Positions 49,277-57,957 of a stretch of DNA of 64,000 nt are shown here, piece after piece. The position numbers and the translations under genes are program-made. Below the pieces are notes generated by a model, which saw nothing but the letters and a program-made list of their open reading frames with translations, was not told the origin of the DNA and ran no database searches. This DNA comes from Aureimonas altamirensis. GTDB lineage: Bacteria; Pseudomonadota; Alphaproteobacteria; Rhizobiales; Rhizobiaceae. Every line of letters begins with the position of its first letter. Position 1 is the stretch's first letter. The stretch spans positions 186,001 through 250,000 of the forward strand of contig NZ_BBWQ01000020.1 in NCBI RefSeq assembly GCF_001463885.1, written 5' to 3'.

Positions 49277-51027
49277 GCCGCGTCCTTTCCGACCAGGCGC
49301 ATCCGGGTGCCCCGCCCGGCACAGGGGATAAGCAGGCCGTCCGCGATGCGAAGGACCGTCGTCATCCGCGCGGCGGCCCCGGCGGAATGCGTCGCCATGA
49401 TCAGCATCCGCCCTTTGGCGAAAGTCAGGATGTTGGCCATCAGCTCATCCTCGGTCGCGGTATCCAGATGCGCCGTAGGCTCGTCCAGCAGGATCAGCGC
49501 GGGATCGCGCAGGAAAAGGCGCGCCAGGCCGACGCGGTGCGCCTGCCCGCCGGACAGGCCGTAGCCGCCTTCGCCGATCCGCGTTTCCAGCCCGTCCGGC
49601 AGGCGCGAGGCAAACCGCTGCACCAGCGCCGCATCGGCTGCCTGCCGAATATCGGCATCCGTCGCATCGGGCCGGGCAAAGCGGATATTGTCGGCGATGG
49701 TGCCGTGGAACAGTCGCGGCGACTGGCCGATATGGCAGATTGTTTCGGCACGCCAGTCGCAGGGTGATTTCTGTACATCGGTGCCGCCGAGATGGATCGT
49801 TCCGGCCGTCGGCAGCCGCAGGCCGGCGATGGATTCGATCAATGTGGACTTGCCGCATCCGCTGGCACCGACAATGCCAAGATGGCGGTCCGCTTCGACG
49901 TCGAGGCTGAAAGCGTGCAGCAGAGGCCGCCCTCCCGGAGCTTCAAGCACAAGGCCGCGCAAGGCCAGATCGACCGGGCGCCCGGTGGCGGGCAGGCGCA
50001 CCGACCCGGCATCCGGCACCCGGATATCCTCGGCATAGTGGGCTTCGATCATGGCGACGGCGGCCATGGCCCCCGCGCGGTCATGATAATGCGCCGCCAG
50101 CAAGCGGAGCGGCTGATACACTTCGGGGGCGATCAGCAGGCAGAAAAGACCGGCCGCCAGCGTAGCGCCGGCACCGGCGGAGCCGATCATGCCCAGATAG
50201 GAGAGCCCGATATAGAGTGCGACACCGGCGACGCCGAGGGCCGCGAACAGTTCCAGAACCGCCGAAGACAGGAAAGCGATGCGCAGCACCCGGAACGTAC
50301 GCCGGCGCAGGGCGTCGCCGCGCGCCGTCAGCAGGCGCGCCTCGTCATCCGCCCGCCCCAGCAGGCGAATGGTCAGAAGGCCGCGCAGCCGGTCGGCGAA
50401 GAAGCCGGACAGGCCGGCCATCGCATCGGCCTGGGCGTCGCTTGCCGCCTGGGCACCCCAACCGACCAGCGCCATGAACAGCGGAATCAGCGGCGCCGTC
50501 ACGAGGAAAAGCAGCGCGACGACGATATCCACCGGCAGGACGATGGCCGCGAAGGCGATAGGCAGGATCGCCGCCTGCACCATGGCCGGCAGGAAGCGGG
50601 CATAGAAGCCGTCCAGCGCGTCGACCTGCTCGACGATCGTCGATGCCACGGTGCCGCTTTCGGGCCGGATCGGTGCGAGGGGGCCCTGCAGATAACCGGC
50701 CATGATTCGCCGCCGCACCTGCCGCTTGATCGCTTCCGCGCCGCGCGCCGCCGCACGCTCGCCGAGGGCGGACAAAAGGGCCCGCGCCAGAATCAGCCCG
50801 GCCAGGCCGGCAAGTTGCGCTTGAAGGACCGCCAATGTCGCACCGCGCACCGCGACGGCGTCGACGATGCCGGCCAGAAGCCACGCCTGCCCGACAAGCA
50901 GCAGGCCGGAGGCCAGCGGCAGCACGAGGCCTGCCTTCAGCGCGGCGCCGCCATCGCCGCGGCGCGCCCGCAGCCATTGCCCGTGGCGCCGTGCCGTTGC
51001 GCGGTCGTGTCTGGAGGTCGTCGTCAT
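49273..51027 (-). CDS. cydD: Cysteine/glutathione ABC exporter subunit CydD
   Basis: Partner half-transporter, 584 residues: membrane domain (helices between about 30 and 300), Walker A GASGCGKST, signature LSGGQAHRVGLARL with an unusual Ala-His after the Gln, Walker B LILLDEPTAHLD. Divergent from cydA across 174 bp that contain a perfect FNR box 57 bp upstream of this start. A TATCGG on the minus strand at 51056-51061 is placed as a -10 box for FNR class II activation. Confidence 0.95.
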   Translation of the reverse strand: MTTTSRHDRATARRHGQWLRARRGDGGAALKAGLVLPLASGLLLVGQAWLLAGIVDAVAVRGATLAVLQAQLAGLAGLILARALLSALGERAAARGAEAIKRQVRRRIMAGYLQGPLAPIRPESGTVASTIVEQVDALDGFYARFLPAMVQAAILPIAFAAIVLPVDIVVALLFLVTAPLIPLFMALVGWGAQAASDAQADAMAGLSGFFADRLRGLLTIRLLGRADDEARLLTARGDALRRRTFRVLRIAFLSSAVLELFAALGVAGVALYIGLSYLGMIGSAGAGATLAAGLFCLLIAPEVYQPLRLLAAHYHDRAGAMAAVAMIEAHYAEDIRVPDAGSVRLPATGRPVDLALRGLVLEAPGGRPLLHAFSLDVEADRHLGIVGASGCGKSTLIESIAGLRLPTAGTIHLGGTDVQKSPCDWRAETICHIGQSPRLFHGTIADNIRFARPDATDADIRQAADAALVQRFASRLPDGLETRIGEGGYGLSGGQAHRVGLARLFLRDPALILLDEPTAHLDTATEDELMANILTFAKGRMLIMATHSAGAAARMTTVLRIADGLLIPCAGRGTRMRLVGKDAA

Positions 51028-51083
51028 GCGCGGTCATCCCGGTTCATCCGGCATACCGATAGTGCGCGCGCCCGTTACGGGCA

Positions 51084-51097
51084 TTGATTTGGATCAA
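51084..51097. promoter_or_regulatory. FNR box between cydD and cydA
   Basis: TTGAT-TTGG-ATCAA is a perfect FNR/FixK consensus palindrome. Placing its centre at -41.5 puts a -10 at TACACC (51120-51125) for cydA and TATCGG (51056-51061) for cydD, so one site could activate both. Confidence 0.88.
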
Positions 51098-51201
51098 TGC
51101 GGGGGCCGGGCGCCGCTCCTACACCTTCTCCCGACACCGCAACCTGCCCCGCCCGTATCGAGACCCGATCGACGGTCCGGCCAAGAAAAGCGAATGAAAC
51201 C

Positions 51202-52788
51202 ATGATCGATCTGACGGTCGTCGACCTGTCGCGGCTGCAATTTGCGGCCACGGCGATGTACCACTTCATCTTCGTGCCGCTGACGCTCGGCCTGTCCTTC
51301 CTGATGGCCATCATGGAAAGCGTCTACGTCATGACCGGGCGCGAGATCTGGCGCCGTATGACGCTGTTCTGGGGCACGCTCTTCGGCATCAACTTCGCCA
51401 TGGGGGTGGCCACCGGCATCGTCATGGAATTCCAGTTCGGCATGAACTGGGCCTATTACAGCCACTATGTCGGCGACGTCTTCGGCGCGCCTTTGGCCAT
51501 CGAAGGCCTGATGGCCTTCTTTCTCGAAGCCACCTTCGTCGGCCTGTTCTTCTTCGGATGGGACAGGCTTTCCAGGGTCCAGCACCTGTGCGTCACGTGG
51601 CTCGTCGCGCTGGGAGCCAACTTCTCGGCCCTGTGGATCCTGATCGCCAATGGCTGGATGCAGAACCCCGTCGGATCGACCTTCAATCCGGATACGATGC
51701 GGATGGAGATCACCGATTTCATGGCGGTTATCTTCAATCCGGTCGCACAGGCCAAGTTCGTTCATACGGTCAGCGCAGGCTACGTCACCGGCGCCATGTT
51801 CGTCATCGCGATCAGCGCCTACTTCATCCTGCGCGGCCGGCACCTGGAGTTGGCGAAACGCTCCATCGCGGTGGCCGCCAGCTTCGGCCTCGCGGCATCG
51901 CTGTCGGTGGTCGTCCTCGGCGATGAAAGCGGCTACGCGGCCACCCAGCACCAGAAGATGAAGCTGGCGGCCATGGAAGCCATGTGGCACACCGAGCCCG
52001 CCCCGGCCGGCTTCAACCTCTTCGCCATCCCGGGCGACGGGCAGAACCGCTTCGAGATCCAGGTTCCCTTCGCTCTCGGCCTGATCGCGACGCGCTCGCT
52101 GACGGGCGAAATCCCCGGCATTCTCGATCTCGTCGAGACATCCGGCCAACGCATCGCCAATGGCCTGGAAGCGTATCGTGCCCTGCAGGCCATCCGCGCC
52201 GACGGCACCGATGCCTCCGCCCGGGCGCAGTTCGCGCAGACATGGCCCGACCTTGGCTATGCACTGCTGCTCAAGCGCTACCGCGAGGACATCCTCAACG
52301 CCACGCCGGAAGAGATCACGGCCGCCGCACTCGACACCGTCCCCGGCGTCGCGCCCATGTTCTGGTCGTTCCGCATCATGGTGGCGCTGGGCTTCTACTT
52401 CATCGCCTTCTTCGCCTTCGCCTTCTGGCAGACGAGCCGGCACCGCATCGTCGAAAGCCGACGCTTCCTGAAGCTGGCGATGTTCAGCCTGCCGCTGCCC
52501 TGGGTCGCAATCGAGGCCGGCTGGTTCATCGCGGAATACGGGCGTCAGCCCTGGGCGGTCGAAGGCGTGCTGCCGACCTTCTATGCCGCCTCCGACCTGT
52601 CGGCGACCGACCTTGCGATCAGCCTCGGCTTCTTCATCACGCTCTATACCGTGCTGGCGGTCATCATGGTTCTCCTGATGCTCAAGGTCATCAAGGCCGG
52701 CCCCAGCGGGCACAACCTCGTCATGGACGCCGTCTCCGGCGCACCCGTTACGCCGAAAGGCGCGACAGCCACCCCGGACCGGCACTGA
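51202..52788 (+). CDS. cydA: Cytochrome bd ubiquinol oxidase subunit I
   Basis: Main subunit of the high-affinity oxidase, binding hemes b558, b595 and d and the quinol. At 528 residues it has the long Q-loop (L-type): the region LAAMEAMWHTEPAPAGFNL and the following insertion match E. coli CydA rather than the short CIO type. His21 in AMYHFIF is a heme ligand and GRQPWAVEGVLPT marks the family. ATG 51202 is chosen because MIDLTVVDLSRLQFA is the conserved start. cydB follows by 27 bp. Confidence 0.96.
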   Translation: MIDLTVVDLSRLQFAATAMYHFIFVPLTLGLSFLMAIMESVYVMTGREIWRRMTLFWGTLFGINFAMGVATGIVMEFQFGMNWAYYSHYVGDVFGAPLAIEGLMAFFLEATFVGLFFFGWDRLSRVQHLCVTWLVALGANFSALWILIANGWMQNPVGSTFNPDTMRMEITDFMAVIFNPVAQAKFVHTVSAGYVTGAMFVIAISAYFILRGRHLELAKRSIAVAASFGLAASLSVVVLGDESGYAATQHQKMKLAAMEAMWHTEPAPAGFNLFAIPGDGQNRFEIQVPFALGLIATRSLTGEIPGILDLVETSGQRIANGLEAYRALQAIRADGTDASARAQFAQTWPDLGYALLLKRYREDILNATPEEITAAALDTVPGVAPMFWSFRIMVALGFYFIAFFAFAFWQTSRHRIVESRRFLKLAMFSLPLPWVAIEAGWFIAEYGRQPWAVEGVLPTFYAASDLSATDLAISLGFFITLYTVLAVIMVLLMLKVIKAGPSGHNLVMDAVSGAPVTPKGATATPDRH

Positions 52789-52815
52789 ACGACGCCGCAA
52801 ACAGGATATCCGAAG

Positions 52816-53964
52816 ATGACCGATATTCCCCTCGACTATGAAACCATGCGGCTGATCTGGTGGGCGCTGCTCGGCATCCTGCTGATCGCCTTCGCGGTAA
52901 CCGACGGCTACGACCTCGGCGTCGGCACGCTCCTGCCCTTCGCCGCCCGCAGCGACGAAGAGCGCCGCATCCTCCTCAACCTCATCGGCCCCACCTGGGA
53001 AGGAAACCAGGTCTGGCTGGTCCTTGGCGGCGGCGCCATCTTCGCGGCCTGGCCGGCGCTGTATGCCGTGTCGTTCTCGGGCTTCTACCTTGCCATGATC
53101 ACCGTGCTGCTTGCGCTGATCCTGAGGCCCGTCGGCTTCAAGTTCCGTGGCAAGATCGCCGACCCCCGCTGGCGGGCGATCTGGGATTGGGCCCTGTTCA
53201 TCGGCGGGTTCGTTCCGGCGCTGATCTTCGGGGTTGCCGTGGGCAACGTCCTCCTGGGGGTGCCCTTCGGTCTCGACGCGGCCATGCGCCCCAGCTTCGA
53301 GGGAAGTTTCTTCGGCCTTCTGCGCCCCTTCCCGCTTCTGTGCGGCGTGCTCAGCGTCGCCATGCTGACAATGCACGGCGCCGGCGTGATCGCCACCCGG
53401 ACGCGTGGTGCGGTTGCGGATCGCAGCCGAACCTATGGGCGGATCGCAGCCCTTTTGACGCTTATCCTCTTCGCGCTCGGCGGATTGTGGATCGCCTACG
53501 GCATCGATGGCTACCGCGTGACCAACGCGATCGTCACGACGCTGCCCTCCAACCCGCTTGCCAAGACGGTTGCGCTTGCGCAGGGCGGCTGGCTGTCCAA
53601 TTTCGCCGCCCATCCGTGGATGATGGCTGCCCCGGCACTTGGCCTTCTCGGTGCGCTTGTGGCCCTTGCCGGCCTGTCTGCCAGAAACGGCTGGCTGGCG
53701 ATCGGCGGTTCGAGCCTTTCCGTCACAGGCATCGTGGCCACGGCGGGGCTGTCGATGTTCCCCTTCCTGCTGCCCTCGTCGCTGAACCCCGGCGTCAGCC
53801 TGACGGTCTGGGATGCATCGTCCAGCCACCTGACCCTGTTCATCATGCTGGTGGCGACGCTGATCTTCCTGCCGCTCATCCTGGCCTACACGACCTGGGT
53901 CTACAGCGTCATGCGCGGGCCGGTGACTGCCCAGAGCATCGAGCGCAACCCCAACGCCTACTAA
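52816..53964 (+). CDS. cydB: Cytochrome bd ubiquinol oxidase subunit II
   Basis: Second large subunit, 382 residues, about eight to nine helices, beginning near YETMRLIWWALLGILLIAFAVTDGYDLGVG, a hallmark of CydB. It carries LNLIGPTWEGNQVWLVLGGG (about 53-72). AAACAGGATATCCGAAG precedes the ATG. It lies between cydA and cydX. Confidence 0.96.
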   Translation: MTDIPLDYETMRLIWWALLGILLIAFAVTDGYDLGVGTLLPFAARSDEERRILLNLIGPTWEGNQVWLVLGGGAIFAAWPALYAVSFSGFYLAMITVLLALILRPVGFKFRGKIADPRWRAIWDWALFIGGFVPALIFGVAVGNVLLGVPFGLDAAMRPSFEGSFFGLLRPFPLLCGVLSVAMLTMHGAGVIATRTRGAVADRSRTYGRIAALLTLILFALGGLWIAYGIDGYRVTNAIVTTLPSNPLAKTVALAQGGWLSNFAAHPWMMAAPALGLLGALVALAGLSARNGWLAIGGSSLSVTGIVATAGLSMFPFLLPSSLNPGVSLTVWDASSSHLTLFIMLVATLIFLPLILAYTTWVYSVMRGPVTAQSIERNPNAY

Positions 53965-53982
53965 CAGAAAGAGCAAGTCGGC

Positions 53983-54135
53983 ATGTGGTATTTTTCATGG
54001 ATTCTCGGCGTCGGCCTGGCCTGCGCCTTCGCCATACTCAACGCGATGTGGTTCGAAATGCGCGAGGACCGGCTTCTGGCGCTGCCGGCCGATGGCCCGG
54101 CACAAGGAACGCCGGCAGCCCGGCGGAACGGCTAG
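53983..54135 (+). CDS. cydX: Cytochrome bd accessory subunit CydX
   Basis: A 50-residue single-helix protein below many gene-finder limits. It begins MWYFSWILGVGLACAFAILN and continues with AMWFE, the clear YbgT/CydX signature, with a helix at about residues 4-22 and a short polar tail. It starts 18 bp after cydB and ends one base before hemN. CydX stabilises heme binding in cytochrome bd of E. coli. Confidence 0.93.
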   Translation: MWYFSWILGVGLACAFAILNAMWFEMREDRLLALPADGPAQGTPAARRNG

Positions 54136-54136
54136 T

Positions 54137-55462
54137 ATGACCGCCGTGGAGCGTTACGCGGCCGTCTCCGTGCCGCGCTATACGTCCTATCCGACGGCGG
54201 CGGATTTCGACGCCGCCGTCGGCCCGCGCGACCATGCGCGGTGGCTGCGCGACCTCGACCCGCAGGAGCCGGTCTCCGCCTATATCCATGTGCCGTACTG
54301 CTGGCGCCTCTGCCATTACTGCGGATGCCACGCCAAGATGGCGCGCCGCGACGATGTCATAGACGCCTATCGCGACAGGCTGGTGGAGGAGATCGCGCTC
54401 GTCTCAAGCCTGTGCGGCGGCCGCATTCCGATCGACCGCCTGGCCTGGGGTGGCGGCACGCCGTCCATACTGGGCACCGAGGGGCTTGTCCGCGTCGTCG
54501 ATGCGCTGGCCCGGCATTTCGACACATCGGCCATCCGGGAACACTCCATCGAGCTGGACCCGCGCCATGTGTCGCCGGAACTGTGCCGACGCCTGGCCGA
54601 TATCGGTGTCGACAGGGCAAGCCTTGGCGTTCAGGACGCGGATCCGGCCGTGCAGCGGGCCATCGGCCGCGAGCAGCCCATGGATGTCGTCAGCGCGGCC
54701 ATGGATAGGCTGCGCGATGCGGGCATCGCACGCATCAACATCGACCTGATCTACGGCCTGCCCGAGCAGACGGAGCGCAGCATCGTCGCGACCTGCCATG
54801 CGGTCGCCGCGCTGCGGCCGGACAGGATCGCCTGCTACGGCTATGCCCACCTTCCCCATCGACGCGCCAACCAGCGGCTTATCGATACGCAGCGGCTGCC
54901 CGGACCGGTCCTGCGCATCGCACTGGCGGAGGCCGTGTGCGGCACGCTGATCGGCCATGGTTATGGGCGCATCGGCATCGACCATTACGCCCTGGCCGAC
55001 GATCCGCTGGCGCAGGCCACGCGGGCAGGCCGGCTCCACCGCAATTTCCAGGGTTATACGGACGACGAAAGACGCAGCCTGATCGGCTTTGGCGCATCGG
55101 CGATCTCGCAACTGCCCGGAGGCTTCGTCCAGAACGAACCCGCGATCGGCGCTTATGCGCGAATGGTGACGGAAGGGCGGCTCGCGACGCGACGCGGACA
55201 TGCGCTTTCCGAAGACGACAGATGCCGCGCCGCCATCATCGAGGCGCTGATGTGCAACCTGCAGATCGACCTTGGCTCCGATGGAGGCCGCTTCGCCGAC
55301 GAGATCGCCCTGCTGCGGCCCTATGTGGCGGACGGGCTCGTGCGCGTTGCCGGAACGCGAATCGAGATGACGGAAGCCGGCCGCCCCTTCGTGCGCCTGG
55401 CCGCCGCGGTCTTCGACCGTTATCGAACCGAGAGCGCCATGCGCTTCAGCGGAGCCGTGTGA
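54137..55462 (+). CDS. hemN: Oxygen-independent coproporphyrinogen III dehydrogenase
   Basis: Radical SAM enzyme that makes protoporphyrinogen IX for heme when oxygen is scarce. The cluster-binding cysteines are Cys55, Cys59, Cys62 and the following Cys64 in PYCWRLCHYCGC, the true HemN pattern (not the HemW pattern, which lacks the last Cys). It is 441 residues. It begins one base after cydX, so it should be on the cyd message. Its last 17 bases overlap the convergent membrane-protein gene. Confidence 0.94.
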   Translation: MTAVERYAAVSVPRYTSYPTAADFDAAVGPRDHARWLRDLDPQEPVSAYIHVPYCWRLCHYCGCHAKMARRDDVIDAYRDRLVEEIALVSSLCGGRIPIDRLAWGGGTPSILGTEGLVRVVDALARHFDTSAIREHSIELDPRHVSPELCRRLADIGVDRASLGVQDADPAVQRAIGREQPMDVVSAAMDRLRDAGIARINIDLIYGLPEQTERSIVATCHAVAALRPDRIACYGYAHLPHRRANQRLIDTQRLPGPVLRIALAEAVCGTLIGHGYGRIGIDHYALADDPLAQATRAGRLHRNFQGYTDDERRSLIGFGASAISQLPGGFVQNEPAIGAYARMVTEGRLATRRGHALSEDDRCRAAIIEALMCNLQIDLGSDGGRFADEIALLRPYVADGLVRVAGTRIEMTEAGRPFVRLAAAVFDRYRTESAMRFSGAV

Positions 55463-56096
55463 CCGGCTGCGTCATCGTACCGGCCGCCTGGGCCTGGTAC
55501 TGCTGGAAGGCCGCCACCATCACATGCACGGCCAGACAGGCAAGCACGACATAGGCCATCGTTTCGAAGGTCTCTTCGAAGAAGACGCCCATCGACCATA
55601 CGGGAAAGTGCGGCACCATGGCTTCGGCTGCGGCGCCAAGGCCAACCAGGGCGGCGGACAGGACGAAGGGCCAGCCGCGCAGCGACACGGCATAGGCCCA
55701 GAACTGCGGGATGAGCCGCCAGCGCAGGGCCAGATACGGCAGGCCCAGCGCCAGGAGCGCGATCGTTTCGTGCAGCCGGAACGTGTCCGTATGGAGGTAT
55801 GCCGTAACCGGTCCGCTGACCGGCAGTTCCAGCTCGCGCAGGAAGAACACGATGCACAGCAGCACCATGCCGAAGCTTGCCATCCGGCCGGCGCCGCGCT
55901 GGTAGATCGCAGCACCGATGAACAGGAAGATCGACAGCGCCAGCACAACTTCCTGTGCGCGCTCGAGCGGCCCCTCCTCGATGGAGGCAGCCTCGAAACC
56001 CAGGAGGGCCGCAGCAGCGAATGCCAGCGCAAGCGTTGCCGCCAGCACAATGAACGTCCAGCCGGCAAAGCGACGCCCAACGGAGAAGGTGTTCAT
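55446..56096 (-). CDS. Unknown six-helix membrane protein
   Basis: A 216-residue hydrophobic protein with about six helices (near residues 12-33, 48-66, 74-90, 110-127, 141-158 and 185-205). No family recognised. GGAGG five bases before ATG 56094-56096 supports expression. The gene converges on hemN and their ends overlap by 17 bases. Conserved-looking His residues in LHTDTFRLHET and VPHFPVW could bind a metal or heme, which is speculation. Its place beside cyd/hemN hints at respiration. Confidence 0.75.
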   Translation of the reverse strand: MNTFSVGRRFAGWTFIVLAATLALAFAAAALLGFEAASIEEGPLERAQEVVLALSIFLFIGAAIYQRGAGRMASFGMVLLCIVFFLRELELPVSGPVTAYLHTDTFRLHETIALLALGLPYLALRWRLIPQFWAYAVSLRGWPFVLSAALVGLGAAAEAMVPHFPVWSMGVFFEETFETMAYVVLACLAVHVMVAAFQQYQAQAAGTMTQPVTRLR

Positions 56097-56199
56097 AAGT
56101 CCTCCATACGATGACAGCCTTATGAACGCTCATCCTTCTGTCACGCAAGGTTAAATGTTCGCCAACGGCTCACATTTCGATCGACCGGTGAATTACGAT

Positions 56200-56230
56200 T
56201 TGACCTTCCCATGGTTGGAAGGATTACGCG
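56200..56230 (+). promoter_or_regulatory. CueR-type copper promoter
   Basis: -35 TTGACC (56200-56205) is followed by the dyad CCTTCC (56204-56209), seven bases, GGAAGG (56217-56222). With the 19-bp spacer typical of MerR-family promoters the -10 falls at 56225-56230 (TACGCG). From memory this is nearly the E. coli copA CueR site. It is 60 bp upstream of the DUF305 gene. No cueR gene is in the window. Confidence 0.8.
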
Positions 56231-56290
56231 TATCGCCGTAACTGGCGCCGGCCGCGCGCATGGCACGGCAGTAACGGAGTTCGACAAACC

Positions 56291-56689
56291 ATGAAGCGAT
56301 TTTTTCTTGCAGCGGCCCTCGCGGCCATGGCGGCGGGCAGCGCATCGGCACAGGACGCCGGCTCCCATGCCGGGCACGACATGTCGGCCATGACGTCGAC
56401 CGATACCGAATCTCCCGCCACCAAAGCCTATATGGACGCGATGGACAGGATGCACGGTCCGATGATGGACGGTGTCGCCAATGCCGATCCGGACGTCGCC
56501 TTCGTGCTGGGAATGATCCCGCATCATCAAGGTGCGATCGACATGGCGAAGATCGTGCTCGAATACGGCAAGGATGATTTCACCCGAAAGCTGGCGCAAG
56601 AGGTGATCGCCGCCCAGGAAACCGAAATTACCGCCATGCGGGACTGGTTGAAGCAGCGCGGCATAGCGGAACCCGCTCCGCATCGATGA
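56291..56689 (+). CDS. DUF305 family periplasmic protein (copper-binding type)
   Basis: A 132-residue exported protein: signal peptide to about residue 20 (SASA-Q), then a His/Met-rich linker (GSHAGHDMSAMTS) and the DUF305 helical domain with His78-His79 in MIPHHQGAIDMAK. In cyanobacteria the related CopM binds copper in the periplasm. The CueR-type promoter directly upstream supports a copper role. Metal ligands are the methionines and histidines noted. Confidence 0.88.
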   Translation: MKRFFLAAALAAMAAGSASAQDAGSHAGHDMSAMTSTDTESPATKAYMDAMDRMHGPMMDGVANADPDVAFVLGMIPHHQGAIDMAKIVLEYGKDDFTRKLAQEVIAAQETEITAMRDWLKQRGIAEPAPHR

Positions 56690-56787
56690 TGTTTTCCATG
56701 ACTGAAATGAAACATCCGCCGTGAATTGGTCGGAACAATGTGTCGCACGTGGCGTTGAATGCCCGAACTCAACAGGAGAGAGACGCC

Positions 56788-56859
56788 GTGAACATCTTTT
56801 ACATTATCGGGGTTGTTGTCGTTATCATCGCAATCCTCAGCTTCCTCGGCCTTGCTTAA
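56788..56859 (+). CDS. 23-residue membrane peptide
   Basis: GTG start (56788-56790) with AGGAGAG directly upstream at good spacing; the 23 codons spell one hydrophobic helix beginning MNIFYIIGVVVV and ending LSFLGLA. A perfect 36-base inverted repeat terminator follows by 33 bp, so it forms its own short unit. Similar tiny single-helix peptides are common and unannotated in this order. Function unknown. Confidence 0.7.
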   Translation: MNIFYIIGVVVVIIAILSFLGLA

Positions 56860-56892
56860 GATCTGCCGGAGGGGGCTCTCCAGATAATCCTC

Positions 56893-56928
56893 GCAAAAGG
56901 GCTCCGGACATGTCCGGAGCCCTTTTGC
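56893..56928. terminator. Perfect inverted repeat terminator
   Basis: An uninterrupted 36-base palindrome centred at 56910/56911, with arm GCAAAAGGGCTCCGGACA. The A-rich and T-rich ends give a T-run on both strands, so it can end the 23-residue peptide gene (plus) and the Glyoxalase_8-type gene (minus). Confidence 0.88.
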
Positions 56929-56949
56929 ATTTCGCCTCTGGCGCCTCGG

Positions 56950-57390
56950 CTAAAGATGCGCCAACCGCATGATGGGCTGGCCGTTTCCGCGCAGCTCGGG
57001 CGATACGCCATCGCCGTTCACCGTTGCGGTTACGCGCTGGCGCAGGGTCTTGAACGACAGGTTCGGGGTGACGTCGACCGGCATGTCGAAATGGATCGTC
57101 ACCGACAGCAGCGGACGGCTGCCGAGCAGCCTGACGCCGATGACCATGCCCTCGAAGGGGCGCTCGAGATACTGGCCGCCAACCCGCATGCCCACCTGAA
57201 ACGGTGCAGCCGCATGCTCCGGCAAAGTGGCCCGCGCCGTATTCCAGTCACGGAAGCCATGCGCTTTGGCGACCTCTTCGAGGGCCGCCCCATGCGTCAT
57301 GGCCAGGCCGGCCCGCGTGCGGTTCTCACGCAGGGATTTCGCCTCGGACTTGAGGGTCCGGGCGCTGATCGTGTCGAATGTAATGCTCAT
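56950..57390 (-). CDS. Glyoxalase superfamily protein (Glyoxalase_8 type)
   Basis: A 146-residue protein starting MSITFDTISARTLKSEAKSL. The N-terminal helical part with LAMTHGAALEEVAKAHGFRDWNTARA resembles a family commonly named glyoxalase superfamily in rhizobia, followed by a small beta domain (PFQVGMRVGGQYLERPFEG). GGAGAG lies upstream of ATG 57388-57390. No glyoxalase metal ligands are obvious, so activity is doubtful and function unknown. Confidence 0.7.
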   Translation of the reverse strand: MSITFDTISARTLKSEAKSLRENRTRAGLAMTHGAALEEVAKAHGFRDWNTARATLPEHAAAPFQVGMRVGGQYLERPFEGMVIGVRLLGSRPLLSVTIHFDMPVDVTPNLSFKTLRQRVTATVNGDGVSPELRGNGQPIMRLAHL

Positions 57391-57594
57391 GTCGGGTCTC
57401 TCCGAACGTAGAGAGGCGGCTTCCTGCATGGGGCCCGCATTGCCACGATGCGCCCCGGAGATGACACCGATGGATCGCAAGTGAGGCTGGACTTCACCTG
57501 AGGCCCGATTTCGGGCCCGCGGGCGGCGGGTGCCAGCAACCGGAACCGAAGATGGCCAGTTCCGGCCGCTTTTTCAAGCCCCGCAGGCCCGGCC

Positions 57595-57957
57595 CTAGAA
57601 GCGCAGCGGACCCTTGAAGATGAAGAAGGCTCCGAGCGCGATGAAACCGAAGCCGACCAGATGGTTCAGCGTCAGGCGCTCGCCGAGATAGGTGACCGAG
57701 AATATCGCGAAGACGGCGAGGGTTATCACCTCCTGCATCGTCTTCAGCTCCGCCGCCGAATAGACGTGCGAACCGTAGCGGTTTGCGGGAACGGCGAGGC
57801 AATACTCGAAGAAGGCGATGCCCCAGCTGACCAGGATGACGGCCAGCAGCGGCTTGTTCTCGAATTTCAGATGGCCGTACCACGCGAAGGTCATGAAGAC
57901 GTTGGAACAGACCAGAAGCAGGATCGGCAGGAGGCCGGGCGAGACGAGTTGCGTCAT
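57595..57957 (-). CDS. DUF486/DMT family membrane protein
   Basis: A 120-residue protein with four predicted helices (near 8-26, 36-54, 74-90, 96-115) and the DUF486 pattern: FAWYGHLKF, SWGIAFFEYCLAVPANRYG and LKTMQEVITLAVFAIFS. Relatives belong to the drug/metabolite transporter superfamily and probably dimerise. The start overlaps the MFS stop by four bases (57954-57957), so the two are coupled. Confidence 0.88.
   Translation of the reverse strand: MTQLVSPGLLPILLLVCSNVFMTFAWYGHLKFENKPLLAVILVSWGIAFFEYCLAVPANRYGSHVYSAAELKTMQEVITLAVFAIFSVTYLGERLTLNHLVGFGFIALGAFFIFKGPLRF

Noticed and set aside
51094-53976. A 960-codon open frame on the minus strand opposite cydA and cydB
   Set aside because: Composition is rich in Arg, Gly, Asp and His as in antisense frames of GC-rich genes; cydA and cydB on the other strand are unmistakable.
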